Assembly (NCBI RefSeq): GCF_902806455.1 | Contig: NZ_CADCWQ010000001.1 | Span: 2,418,001-2,482,000, forward strand | DNA from: Virgibacillus doumboii | GTDB taxonomy: Bacteria; Bacillota; Bacilli; Bacillales; Amphibacillaceae | Length of the DNA stretch: 64,000 bases | Reading direction: 5' to 3' | In this document: piece by piece, positions 53,260 to 61,633 of the stretch | Layout of the letters: every line of letters starts with the position of its first letter | Numbering within the stretch: the stretch's first letter is position 1 | The notes under the pieces: model-generated | What the model was told of the DNA's origin: nothing | Databases searched by the model: none | What the model saw: the letters and a program-made list of their open reading frames with translations, nothing else | Program-made: the position numbers and the translations under genes

Positions 53260-54120
53260 ATGAATATTAAAATTCTCGCGGATTCAGCAAGTGATCTGTC
53301 AAAAAATCATTATAACGAATATGACATCGATATGGTACCATTAACGGTTCATTTAGACGAAAAAGATTATAAAGATGTGACAGAAATCGAACCGAAAACT
53401 GTTTACGATGGTATGCGTGAAGGAAAAGGCACGAAAACTTCCCAGGTATCCCCGCAAACTTTTAAAGCAATCTTCACATCATATGCTGAAGCAAATCAAC
53501 CGTTAGTTTATCTGGCGTTTTCATCAGAGTTATCCGGTACATACCAAACAGCAAAAATGATGGAACAGGAAGTAAAAGAAACCTATCCCGATGCATCCAT
53601 TGATGTTATTGACACAAAATGTGCATCAATTGGATATGGGCTTGTTGTCCTGAGAGCTGCAGAACTCGCCCGCAATGGTGCAACAAAAGATGAAATTATA
53701 GAAACCGCAACATACCATGCCAACCATATGGAACACATATTTACGGTTGACGATTTGGAATATCTGTACCGCGGCGGACGTGTCTCAAGAACTGCCGCAT
53801 TTGTCGGGACGCTTCTGAAAATCAAACCAATTCTTCATGTGGAAGATGGAAAACTTGTCCCGCTGGAAAAAATCAGAGGCTCCAAAAAATTGCTTAACCG
53901 CATGCTGGAGATCATGGAAGAACGCGGAACTGATTTTAAAAACCAGACAATCGGCATCAGTCATGGTGATGATCTCGAATCAGCCCAAAAACTTGCTGAC
54001 ATGATTAAAGAAAAATTTGGCGCGCAGAACATTATGATTGAAATGGTCGGAGCGGTAATCGGAGCACATTCCGGCCCCGGCACACTTGCACTATTCTTCT
54101 TAAATAATGATTATAAATAA
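53260..54120 (+). CDS. yitS: DegV-family fatty-acid-binding protein YitS
   Basis: A 286-residue DegV protein. ILADSASDLSK is the N-terminal motif, TSQVSPQTF and SSELSGTYQTA near 65-95 form the lipid-binding domain, and IGAHSGPGTLALFF closes the second domain. Family members bind long-chain fatty acids and hand them to fatty-acid kinase (FakA/FakB). FakA is not in this window. ATG at 53260 is chosen for AAGGTG six bases upstream. Confidence 0.9.
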   Translation: MNIKILADSASDLSKNHYNEYDIDMVPLTVHLDEKDYKDVTEIEPKTVYDGMREGKGTKTSQVSPQTFKAIFTSYAEANQPLVYLAFSSELSGTYQTAKMMEQEVKETYPDASIDVIDTKCASIGYGLVVLRAAELARNGATKDEIIETATYHANHMEHIFTVDDLEYLYRGGRVSRTAAFVGTLLKIKPILHVEDGKLVPLEKIRGSKKLLNRMLEIMEERGTDFKNQTIGISHGDDLESAQKLADMIKEKFGAQNIMIEMVGAVIGAHSGPGTLALFFLNNDYK

Positions 54121-54128
54121 TTTTATGA

Positions 54129-54163
54129 ACTGATCCGGAACTTCCGGGTCAGTTTTTTTTGTA
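54129..54163 (+). terminator. Terminator of the DegV gene
   Basis: ACTGATCCGG/TCCGGGTCAGT stem, then TTTTTTTT. Confidence 0.9.
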
Positions 54164-54237
54164 ATAAACCCGTAACATTATACTGCCATGGTCGTCTAAC
54201 AGTTTAAAGACGTTAAAAACACGGAGGTGAATCAATT

Positions 54238-56469
54238 ATGAATAAGATATACTGGTGGATAGCCGGAATAAGTTTCATTGTAATAATAACCGTCACAGCT
54301 TTTTTCTTCTCAAACACAACAACAGCAAATATTCCGTCCAAATCCAGCTATGCACCTGCATTTAAAGATTGGTCCATTCATTTTTCCGAACCAATGAATC
54401 CGGAAACATTCACTAAAGACACGGTAACGGTAATGGACAACAACAACGAAAAACTGGATGTATCATTCGATTGGAATGACAAAAACACAGTATTGACATT
54501 ACGAGCACCTGATGAAGGATACAATATTGACCATAGATATATGATAACCGTTTCCAATAAAGTTGAAACCACTGCAGGCAATCAATTGGACAAAACATTT
54601 ACCCATTCGTTTACAGCTGTAGCAGAATTGCCGAACATAAAAGATAAAAAACAACTGATGACGCTGCTTAAAGAACGGATGGAACAACGTAAAAAATTGA
54701 TGACGACTCAGAAAAACGACAGTGCCACATCAGAAGAAAGCTCTGTGGGAGATGGGGCTGCAATGGATACTGCCAGCAGCAGTGTAGAAGCATCCGCTAC
54801 AAATGTCCAGGTGGCCGGAATCGATGAAGGAGATATGATCAAAACTGACGGTGACTATGTATATTTTTCAAGAGGATCTGATGTCGTAATAACCAGCGTG
54901 GAAAAAACGAACAGTCAGGTTGCAAGCACAATTTCTCCGGAAAATTTCCGGACAGAAGAACTTTATTTACAGAATAATTTACTGGTTATGATTGGACACA
55001 CATCCAAACCAATCAGGAAAAAACAAACTGCAAAATCGGCTGACAGTGAACGTTTACCAATGCACCGGCCGCAAACTTCCGTGTTTATTTATGATGTTGA
55101 AGACCGCAAAAATCCTGAAAAAGTACGGGAGATCACATTTGAAGGATCACTTAATGCTTCCCGGTTAATGGATGGACATCTGTATTTAATAGCGAATCAG
55201 CATCCACCATTCCGTATCATGGAAGAAGGACTTGAAAATACGGATATCAGACCCTTTGTAAAGGATACAGCAGTCAGCAATAAGGCGAAGCCAATAAATT
55301 TTGATTCCATGTATTTTTTCCCGGAAAGTGACGATGAAAACTTTTTGCTGTTGGGATCAATCGACTTGAATAACCTGGATGAAAAGGTGAAAATCGAATC
55401 CTATCTTGGTGCTTCGAATCAAATGTATATGTCCAAAAATCATATTTATATTGCGGTAAATAAATATAACTATCAAAGCGGAAATGACAGTGACAGTACA
55501 GCAGAAATTGCTATCGCCAGACCGCCGGCAAATACCGAGATCAACCAGTTTAAAATTAACGATGGCAAAATAACGTATCATGCATCAGCAATTGTCAAAG
55601 GAACACTTATCAATCAGTTTGCCATGGATGAGCGTAATGGCATATTTCATGTCGCAACCACTAAGGGGAGTATGTGGAATGATGAACAGCCTTCCACAAA
55701 CAATCTGTATACCTATGACTTACAAATGAATCCTGTTGGCGCCTTGGAAGGGCTCGCTGAAGGTGAGCGGATTTACAGTGTCCGTTTCATGGAAGAAGTT
55801 GCATACATGGTAACATTTAAACAGGTTGATCCGCTTTTCGTAATTGATTTAAAAAATCCAGAAAAGCCGACTGTTCGCGGCAAATTAAAAATACCTGGCT
55901 TCAGCAACTACCTCCATCCATTAGATGAAGACCATGTTATTGGATTTGGACAAAACACAAAGCTGGTTGAGACGGAACATAGCAAGGAACCGAGAGTGCG
56001 GATTGATGGCTTGAAAATATCTGTATTTGATGTAAGCGACCCAACCAAACCCAAGGAAGAATACAGTGAAATTATCGGCCGGGGACATTCCTATACCCAA
56101 CTAAATCATGACCATAATGTCCTATACAATCATCCGGAAAAAAATCTATTTGGATTCCCTGCTACATTATTCGAAACGAAAACAGTTCAAAAAGGTGATG
56201 CAACATATGAAGAACCATCATTTGTTTTTGAAGGGGCATTTCTTTACAACATAACACCTGAAAACGGTATCGAAATAAAAGACACCATCACACATCAGCC
56301 GGACAAACAGCTTGAACACCCTGAATGGAAAGCCGAAGTGAAGCGGATGGTATCTGCCGGGAACACGCTGTACACATTTTCACTTGATCAAATGAAGGTT
56401 TATGATTTGCAGGAAGAAAGTGTTATGCAGACAGTGGATTTTCCGGAATTGAAGGAGAGGCACTTTTAA
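54238..56469 (+). CDS. Secreted/anchored beta-propeller domain protein
   Basis: A 743-residue protein: N-terminal membrane anchor (residues 4-25), an Ig-like Big_5 domain (about 38-125, IHFSEPMNPETFTKDTVTVM), a Ser/Thr/Ala linker near 155-190, then the long Beta_propel domain that opens with NVQVAGIDEGDMIKTDGDYVY near 193 and runs to the C-terminus. This family is extracellular and lacks known enzyme motifs. It may be a cell-surface sensor or binding protein. CGGAGGTG precedes the ATG. Monocistronic. Confidence 0.85.
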   Translation: MNKIYWWIAGISFIVIITVTAFFFSNTTTANIPSKSSYAPAFKDWSIHFSEPMNPETFTKDTVTVMDNNNEKLDVSFDWNDKNTVLTLRAPDEGYNIDHRYMITVSNKVETTAGNQLDKTFTHSFTAVAELPNIKDKKQLMTLLKERMEQRKKLMTTQKNDSATSEESSVGDGAAMDTASSSVEASATNVQVAGIDEGDMIKTDGDYVYFSRGSDVVITSVEKTNSQVASTISPENFRTEELYLQNNLLVMIGHTSKPIRKKQTAKSADSERLPMHRPQTSVFIYDVEDRKNPEKVREITFEGSLNASRLMDGHLYLIANQHPPFRIMEEGLENTDIRPFVKDTAVSNKAKPINFDSMYFFPESDDENFLLLGSIDLNNLDEKVKIESYLGASNQMYMSKNHIYIAVNKYNYQSGNDSDSTAEIAIARPPANTEINQFKINDGKITYHASAIVKGTLINQFAMDERNGIFHVATTKGSMWNDEQPSTNNLYTYDLQMNPVGALEGLAEGERIYSVRFMEEVAYMVTFKQVDPLFVIDLKNPEKPTVRGKLKIPGFSNYLHPLDEDHVIGFGQNTKLVETEHSKEPRVRIDGLKISVFDVSDPTKPKEEYSEIIGRGHSYTQLNHDHNVLYNHPEKNLFGFPATLFETKTVQKGDATYEEPSFVFEGAFLYNITPENGIEIKDTITHQPDKQLEHPEWKAEVKRMVSAGNTLYTFSLDQMKVYDLQEESVMQTVDFPELKERHF

Positions 56470-56514
56470 TGCAGTTGTTCCAATATATACCAGAAGTTGA
56501 ATAGATTCAAATAA

Positions 56515-56556
56515 ATAACCCGTGTCACGTTGTAAAATGGCACGGGTTATTTATGT
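56515..56556 (+). terminator. Terminator of the beta-propeller gene
   Basis: AACCCGTGTCAC/GTGCCATTTT-type pairing: AACCCGTG with CACGGGTT, then ATTTAT. Confidence 0.75.
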
Positions 56557-56564
56557 AAACGGTC

Positions 56565-56640
56565 TTCTTCGAGAGATATATTTCTTCTTCTCGAGATATA
56601 TTTTTTCTTCTCGAGATATATTCTCTCTTCTTCATATATA
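56565..56640. repeat. 20-bp tandem repeat, three to four units
   Basis: CTTCGAGAGATATATTTCTT, CTTCTCGAGATATATTTTTT, CTTCTCGAGATATATTCTCT, then CTTCTTCATATATA. Each carries the palindrome TCTCGAGA or a variant. Located between convergent genes. Confidence 0.9.
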
Positions 56641-56649
56641 AAATCAATT

Positions 56650-57153
56650 TTATATGTCCCTTCGATATCTCAAAGAAATGTAATCTTCTCCTTCAACATT
56701 ACCGTAGGCTCTTTTTTCGTGCATGAAATGAAATCCTTTTGCTTCATAAAAAGGAATACCTTTACCATTTCCTTTTAGCACAGATACCCATTGCTCCTTA
56801 GCTCCTTTATTACGCTGTATATCTGTTAAGTGATTTAAAAGTTGGGTGCCTATTCCCTCTCTTCGGCGTTTGGGATCTAGATATAAAACATAGACTTCGC
56901 TTGTATCATTGTCGACCATACCTCCGCCAATAGCCCCTACAACGTTTCCGTCATCAAGCGCTACAAAATAACCATCCCAACCATCTGCTTCTTCTAATTC
57001 ACGACGGATACGATCATGATTATAGAACACTTGATCATTTCTTCTTAAACTTTCCACACTTTTGATATGCCCAATTGCGTCATGTCTGCCTTCTATACAA
57101 ACTCTGGAAATACCCTCCACATGTTCTGGCAATCCTCTTTTAACTTCAACCAT
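56650..57153 (-). CDS. GNAT-family N-acetyltransferase
   Basis: A 167-residue GNAT enzyme. Motif A is LYLDPKRRREGIGTQLLNHL near residues 90-109 (RRREGIGTQL binds acetyl-CoA), and KGNGKGIPFYEAKGFHFM is motif B. Substrate unknown. GGGGTG precedes the ATG. It follows the VOC gene by 43 bases on the same strand and may be part of the ArsR-VOC operon. Confidence 0.87.
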   Translation of the reverse strand: MVEVKRGLPEHVEGISRVCIEGRHDAIGHIKSVESLRRNDQVFYNHDRIRRELEEADGWDGYFVALDDGNVVGAIGGGMVDNDTSEVYVLYLDPKRRREGIGTQLLNHLTDIQRNKGAKEQWVSVLKGNGKGIPFYEAKGFHFMHEKRAYGNVEGEDYISLRYRRDI

Positions 57154-57196
57154 ACTGCACCCCGATTATTTCTTTATAGAATAGATGAGTGGAGAT

Positions 57197-57571
57197 CTAA
57201 TCCAATGGTTCGACAACCCAAATACGATAACCATCCGGATCACCAATGACAGCTTCTTTAACTCCCCACTCGCGGTCAACCGGTTCCTGGACCATTTCAC
57301 CACCAGCACTTTTAACGGATGCAACAGCCTGTGCCACATCATCCGTAATTAACTCAAAAACAATTCCTTTTTCCACCGGTTCAGGTTCATCAATGATATG
57401 CAGCATAACGCTGATTTTACCTTCACCTTCCCCAACGGAAAAATAAGCCATGCCGTTTTCCACAAAATCTTCAGTCAGATTCAGCACATTTTTATAAAAA
57501 TCAATTGACTTGTCCAAATCTTTTACCGGAATAATAATCGTATTGATTTTTTCAATTTTAAAGTTAGCCAT
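57197..57571 (-). CDS. VOC/glyoxalase-fold protein
   Basis: A 124-residue VOC-superfamily protein with two beta-alpha-beta-beta-beta units (IIIPVKDLDKSIDFYKNVLN and ELITDDVAQAVASVKSAGG). The metal-ligand pattern ends with DPDGYRIWVVE. It may be a glyoxalase, dioxygenase-like enzyme or a drug-binding protein. ATG at 57571 is placed by AAGGGAG; it overlaps the end of the ArsR-type gene, so translation is coupled to it. Confidence 0.85.
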   Translation of the reverse strand: MANFKIEKINTIIIPVKDLDKSIDFYKNVLNLTEDFVENGMAYFSVGEGEGKISVMLHIIDEPEPVEKGIVFELITDDVAQAVASVKSAGGEMVQEPVDREWGVKEAVIGDPDGYRIWVVEPLD

Positions 57572-57585
57572 TTTTATTTCTCCCT

Positions 57586-58719
57586 TCACTTTATAAATGT
57601 CTCCAATACATCAATCACTTTCTTAACCTCTTCTTTGTTGATTGAAAAATATTTTGTGTTCCCTACTCTTCGGATGGACACGAGACCCGATTTGTTTAAT
57701 TGGTTCAGATGGCGTGATATCGTGCTTTGTTTCATGTTGAGTTCTTTAATAATTTGCTGTGCAAACATTTCCCTGTTTCCGGCCAACAATCCAATGATTT
57801 GCAGCCGCGTTTGATCCCCCATCCCCTCGAATGCCGGCGAAATTGCCGTGAAATCCGGCGCATTCATTTGTTTTTCCTCATTATCTTCTGAAGGTTCAAA
57901 CATAATGTACATGTGTTGGTCTGCATTGAAAAAAATCAGCAGCCGGTCTAAATTAATGACAGGTATAAACGTCACACGTTCCGCCCGCTTTAGATTATCC
58001 AGTTCATTGGTGTCAGGGGATAGTCCAGTCACCTCAAGGAGTGCTTCATCATTTGTCCGGTACTGCTTGGATAGGAGATGATCATTTTTCCGCTGCCATT
58101 CCTCTAACCGTTTACCTTCTTTTCCCCAAAGCTCTTTAAATCCGGATGACCATACCCCTTCTATTAAGTGGATAATTTTCGCTTTCACCAGTTCCAAGTC
58201 ATCGTAAAACGCAAGAGATTCCTCTATGTCATCTACTGACCAGCTTTGCAAAACAGCCTTTATGGCACTTCGCCGATTTTCCGGATCTTTTAATTCTTCC
58301 TTTTCCAAACTGACATCCATCATCGTATCTTCTACTAATGGCATATTGGGCAGATACTGATAGTAGTAGTACATCGTTTCTCTAATTCCATAAATGAGGA
58401 GTTCCAATACCTCGTCATCAGACATTCCTTTCCACCAGCCAATAAACTGCTTCCAACCCTCGTTCAAATTCTTATGCTTTTTCATGTAAAATTCCCGGAA
58501 AATAACACCATGTGCAAAAACAGTTCTTAACAGGCGTAAGTCTTCTATAACATTTTTTGGCAATTGGCTGGAAAAATCCCTTAACCACTCCGAAGAATGA
58601 GCAGAGCTGTTTAAAAAGTAATCAGTCAGCTGAATGTTGGTAAGCAGATTAACCCCCAATGATTGCTCCATATTAATATCCGGCGATGGATAGGCAGGTA
58701 CAAAAAAATCCTTTTCCAT
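57586..58719 (-). CDS. ArsR-type regulator with long N-terminal domain
   Basis: A 377-residue protein whose last 85 residues form an ArsR/SmtB winged helix (ISPAFEGMGDQTRLQIIGLL, then QQIIKELNMKQSTISRHLNQL as the recognition helix). The preceding 290 residues are a helical domain of unknown role (WWKGMSDDEVLELLIYGIRE), so it is about three times longer than ordinary ArsR proteins. No cysteine metal site is visible in the winged helix. ATG at 58719 is set by GAGGAGG. A palindrome 20 bases upstream fits autoregulation. Confidence 0.82.
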   Translation of the reverse strand: MEKDFFVPAYPSPDINMEQSLGVNLLTNIQLTDYFLNSSAHSSEWLRDFSSQLPKNVIEDLRLLRTVFAHGVIFREFYMKKHKNLNEGWKQFIGWWKGMSDDEVLELLIYGIRETMYYYYQYLPNMPLVEDTMMDVSLEKEELKDPENRRSAIKAVLQSWSVDDIEESLAFYDDLELVKAKIIHLIEGVWSSGFKELWGKEGKRLEEWQRKNDHLLSKQYRTNDEALLEVTGLSPDTNELDNLKRAERVTFIPVINLDRLLIFFNADQHMYIMFEPSEDNEEKQMNAPDFTAISPAFEGMGDQTRLQIIGLLAGNREMFAQQIIKELNMKQSTISRHLNQLNKSGLVSIRRVGNTKYFSINKEEVKKVIDVLETFIK

Positions 58720-58739
58720 AATACACCTCCTCACATCAT

Positions 58740-58758
58740 ATATTCATATATTGAATAT
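58740..58758. promoter_or_regulatory. Palindromic operator of the ArsR-type gene
   Basis: ATATTCA-TATAT-TGAATAT, a perfect 7-5-7 palindrome at position -21 from the start codon. Typical size and place for an autorepressor site; binding protein inferred. Confidence 0.6.
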
Positions 58759-58833
58759 TTGTATATTGATTATTATAAACAAATACTTATTAATTTTCAA
58801 GTAACTTTCTAACCATATTTTGCCGCAAATAGA

Positions 58834-58875
58834 AAGGAACCTATTTTGGATAAAACAGATCAAAATAGGTTCCTT
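58834..58875 (-). terminator. Perfect 15-bp hairpin, probable minus-strand terminator
   Basis: AAGGAACCTATTTTG and CAAAATAGGTTCCTT are perfectly complementary with a 12-base loop. On the minus strand TCTATTTGC follows, a weak T-tract; it could end transcripts from the 59-61 kb genes. Bases 58876-59056 show nothing else. Confidence 0.55.
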
Positions 58876-59056
58876 CCAGGCGGTTTAACAGGACTTAAAA
58901 TTATTCATTTTATAGCTAAGCGATTTTCCGCAATCGTGCCGTTCGTAAGACGTAAGATAAAAAATAATGGAGTTCATAAGAACATTTCAAATAAAGCCTA
59001 GTTTATTTTTTTCTCAAGTCTACATTTTATTCATTTAATAGTAATTGTTTTTCATC

Positions 59057-59309
59057 TTAAACAATACCGTCAAAAGATAATTTGCGGGCTGCTATTGGAA
59101 CAATCCAAGGGTCGACATCAGAATAATTTATACCAGTTAAAGGCGAATATTCATCCATGAACAAGTTAATTATTTTCTCTCTAATAGAATCAAATAACCT
59201 GACTGCATTTTATGGTGTATTTGGCGGCAGAACAGCAAAACGAATCATAATTATGAATTCAGCTATGTCTGCTTCCGTATCTCTTGCAATGGCAGCATCT
59301 AGGTAGCCG
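59057..59309 (-). pseudogene. Degraded gene fragment with an in-frame stop
   Basis: One minus-strand frame reads GYLDAAIARDTEADIAEFII, then MIRFAVLPPNTP, a TAA, then NAVRLFDSIREKIINLFMDE and YSPLTGINYSDVDP, WIVPIAARKLSFDGIV, stop. There is no start or catalytic part. The tail (WIVPIAARKL) recalls the C-terminal part of small-molecule phosphotransferases of the APH type, but this is a weak resemblance. Likely the residue of a deleted gene. Confidence 0.6.
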
Positions 59310-59324
59310 CACTATAGCAAAAAA

Positions 59325-59474
59325 TTATTGCTTACTATCCTGAAAATTCTTAAAGCTGCCTATCCCCATTAAAATTCCTCCACCAATACCGATTACCATT
59401 CCAAATAGTGTCCATTGTTAAATAAAAATTCCAAATAGAAATAAAATGAACCCTGTTATAAGAACTTTTTTCAA
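59325..59474 (-). pseudogene. Small membrane protein gene broken by an in-frame stop
   Basis: From TTG at 59474 the frame reads LKKVLITGFILFLFGIFI, TAA (complement of 59418-59420), then QWTLFGMVIGIGGGILMGIG and SFKNFQDSKQ, stop. Without the stop it would be a 49-residue, two-helix membrane protein. GAGTGG stands before the TTG. Confidence 0.6.
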
Positions 59475-59578
59475 AGTAATCCACTCTTCCCTTCTACCTT
59501 TCCTTTCTGGCGAAAACCCTCCTAATCCTTTTCAATCTATTATACTGTTATTCCCTCCAAGAGTATTCAAATGATACT

Positions 59579-60049
59579 TTACTTTTCGACAAAATGGTTT
59601 AAAACATCCAACTTCCTTTGATCTTTATTATTATTTTTTGTTCTGCGATAACCGTCCAGCAATGACCTATTGTAAATTTTTAAGTAATCTGAAATGGATA
59701 ACGCATAATATCTGGCTCCATGTTCTTCCACAATAGCTAAATCCTTATAATTTACACCTGCAAAAGGCTTTAAATCCTCGATATATGCAATTCCGATATT
59801 AATCTTATTTTTCCTAAATTCATGTTCATGCACGTCAGTAAATTCATATCCTAACTTTTCCATTACCATTTTAAGGAATCTCCATTTCTCCTCTAGGAAA
59901 GTTAGCGGAACAAGAATATCTATATCCTGTGGGGAGAAGTCAATTCCGGTTACTTTTTCCACTCCCAGGGAACCATAAAGGACAGGAACGATATCCAATT
60001 CTTTATTTAATGTTTTAGCAATGTTAATAAACTCATGATACAAAATCAT
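59579..60049 (-). CDS. Nucleotidyltransferase-fold protein
   Basis: A 156-residue protein with the nucleotidyltransferase pattern VPVLYGSLGVEKVTG followed by SPQDIDILVPL near residues 40-48 (D-x-D-type metal site), like MNT or kanamycin-nucleotidyltransferase folds. The G-S motif is present as YGSLG. Substrate unknown. GGAGGGGG precedes the ATG. It follows the phosphoesterase gene by 32 bases and is likely co-transcribed with it. Confidence 0.72.
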   Translation of the reverse strand: MILYHEFINIAKTLNKELDIVPVLYGSLGVEKVTGIDFSPQDIDILVPLTFLEEKWRFLKMVMEKLGYEFTDVHEHEFRKNKINIGIAYIEDLKPFAGVNYKDLAIVEEHGARYYALSISDYLKIYNRSLLDGYRRTKNNNKDQRKLDVLNHFVEK

Positions 60050-60081
60050 TGGTCCCCCTCCAATAACAACCCGCTTCCATG

Positions 60082-60825
60082 TCAGATAAACCGCAAATGC
60101 TGATTACCATGAAAAACCTTCAAAATATTATCTTTATCAGGAACATTCAGCTTCTCATATGACAATAAAAAGTCTTTGTTATCATAAGGAACCTCAAAAA
60201 AAGAAACATCAATTTGACCCGTATCTCCAATATTCAACTTCGCATAGGGTGCAAAAGGTTTATAGTTACATCCTAAAGAACTTGGATTTAGGTAAAGCTT
60301 GTTTTCTGACTTGAAATGATGAATTATGTGATGGTGTCCGAAGCATATAACGTCTGCGCCATATGTGTTATAAATTTCTTCAAGTCTTTTGGTGGTCGGT
60401 TCATTATCAATTGGCAAAAACTCATCTTTTTTATCCAAGTGGTAATGGACAAACAAAAAGTCCTTTCCGTTTATTTTTTCAAATTGCTTCTTGGAGATGT
60501 TTTGTAACTGCGGAAAAAATTTCGCATCTAATCCAGAAGCGACCCATTCCTGGTGTTCTCTTTCTTCATCCCCGCCGGCACTTCCTGGTTCTTTTCCCTG
60601 GAGTATTTTTAAAATAGCTTCGTCATGATTTCCCATTACAAAAGAAATATCCTTACGGGAAATCAATAGTTCAAGAACCTCATTAGTTTCATGTCCAATG
60701 CCAATCAAATCACCGAGACAGTAGATGTGTTCGATTTGTTCATCTTTGTCAATATCATCTAAAACAGCTTTCAATGCTGCACTATTTCCATGGATATCGG
60801 CTATAAGTGCAACTTTACAGTTCAT
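60082..60825 (-). CDS. Calcineurin-like metallophosphoesterase
   Basis: A 247-residue phosphoesterase with the metal motifs ADIHGNSAAL (residue 9 onward), GDLIGIGHET, GNHDEAIL, HYHLD and the final GHHHIIH. Such enzymes hydrolyse phosphodiesters or nucleotides (YfcE/PrpA style). ATG at 60825 is preferred because AAGGATG is seven bases upstream. Substrate unknown. Confidence 0.87.
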   Translation of the reverse strand: MNCKVALIADIHGNSAALKAVLDDIDKDEQIEHIYCLGDLIGIGHETNEVLELLISRKDISFVMGNHDEAILKILQGKEPGSAGGDEEREHQEWVASGLDAKFFPQLQNISKKQFEKINGKDFLFVHYHLDKKDEFLPIDNEPTTKRLEEIYNTYGADVICFGHHHIIHHFKSENKLYLNPSSLGCNYKPFAPYAKLNIGDTGQIDVSFFEVPYDNKDFLLSYEKLNVPDKDNILKVFHGNQHLRFI

Positions 60826-60852
60826 ACCATCACATCCTTCAACAAACTTCAT

Positions 60853-61011
60853 TTATTTGTGTCTTTTGTTCTTTTCTTCTATAAACAAATAAAATATAGT
60901 CATTCCGGTTCAAATCCAAAACGTCAGACCTACTATACCATTATCAACTAACACTGAGATAAATATTGCATTTATGATCAGCATTATCGAGGCAATCATT
61001 TTTGCCGACAT
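60853..61011 (-). pseudogene. Small membrane protein gene with an in-frame TGA
   Basis: From ATG at 61011 (GGGGG upstream) the frame reads MSAKMIASIMLIINAIFISV, LVDNGIVGLTFWI, TGA (complement of 60910-60912), then TGMTIFYLFIEEKNKRHK, stop. The stop interrupts the second hydrophobic helix, where a Trp codon TGG would fit. A 34-residue truncated product is possible. Confidence 0.6.
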
Positions 61012-61039
61012 TTTTAATCCCCCTGATACCCTAGAATAA

Positions 61040-61603
61040 CTACAAACATTGAGAAATATGTATTATACGTTGAATAACAGTATCTACTTCCTTATTATCT
61101 TTAATAACAAATAAGCGGTCTGCTTCACCTTCCACAGGATCTGTCACATCATCTATTAGAGAATCAGCCTTTTGCCTGGTAAGCACTTCCTCAAAACTTT
61201 CAGCGCTCCTGAATACAGATGTACTTCGCTCTGTTTCAGCAACCCGGGCCTGAAGAATATCGTCTGGTATATCAAAATGGACAAGGATGCGAAAGAAATC
61301 AGATTCAGGAAAAAACTGTTCAAGCAGATCCACTCTGCCTTTTCGATTTCGATTTGAGTTACAAACGATAAGATGATAATCAGTTTTCTCAATGGCATAA
61401 TTGACAATCAACCGGGAAATGGCATGTTTAAGCGTGTTGGGGCCATTTTTTGGTTGTAACGATTTATAATACGAATTGATAAACTCAGCGTGATTGTCCT
61501 GGTCAACCACAAGGGAGTTATCCAACTCCTGTTCTAAAGCATGGGCGAATGTCGTCTTCCCGCTGTGTGTTTTACCGACTGTAATAATTACTAACCTTTT
61601 AAT
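61040..61603 (-). CDS. P-loop ATP-binding protein, probable AUU start
   Basis: A 187-residue P-loop protein. The Walker A GKTHSGKTT lies in residues 10-18 (VIITVGKTHSGKTTFAHALE), so the gene must begin upstream of the TTG at 61525. AGAGGAG is seven bases before ATT at 61603, which would read as MKRLVIITVG; there is no ATG, GTG or TTG between this site and Walker A, and a TAA is two codons upstream of ATT. The rest shows DQDNHAEFINSYYKSL and VHFDIPDDIL. Likely a kinase-like ATPase with unknown substrate. Confidence 0.7.
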   Translation of the reverse strand: MKRLVIITVGKTHSGKTTFAHALEQELDNSLVVDQDNHAEFINSYYKSLQPKNGPNTLKHAISRLIVNYAIEKTDYHLIVCNSNRNRKGRVDLLEQFFPESDFFRILVHFDIPDDILQARVAETERSTSVFRSAESFEEVLTRQKADSLIDDVTDPVEGEADRLFVIKDNKEVDTVIQRIIHISQCL

Positions 61604-61633
61604 GACTTAACTCCTCTCGATAGAAAAAAATAT

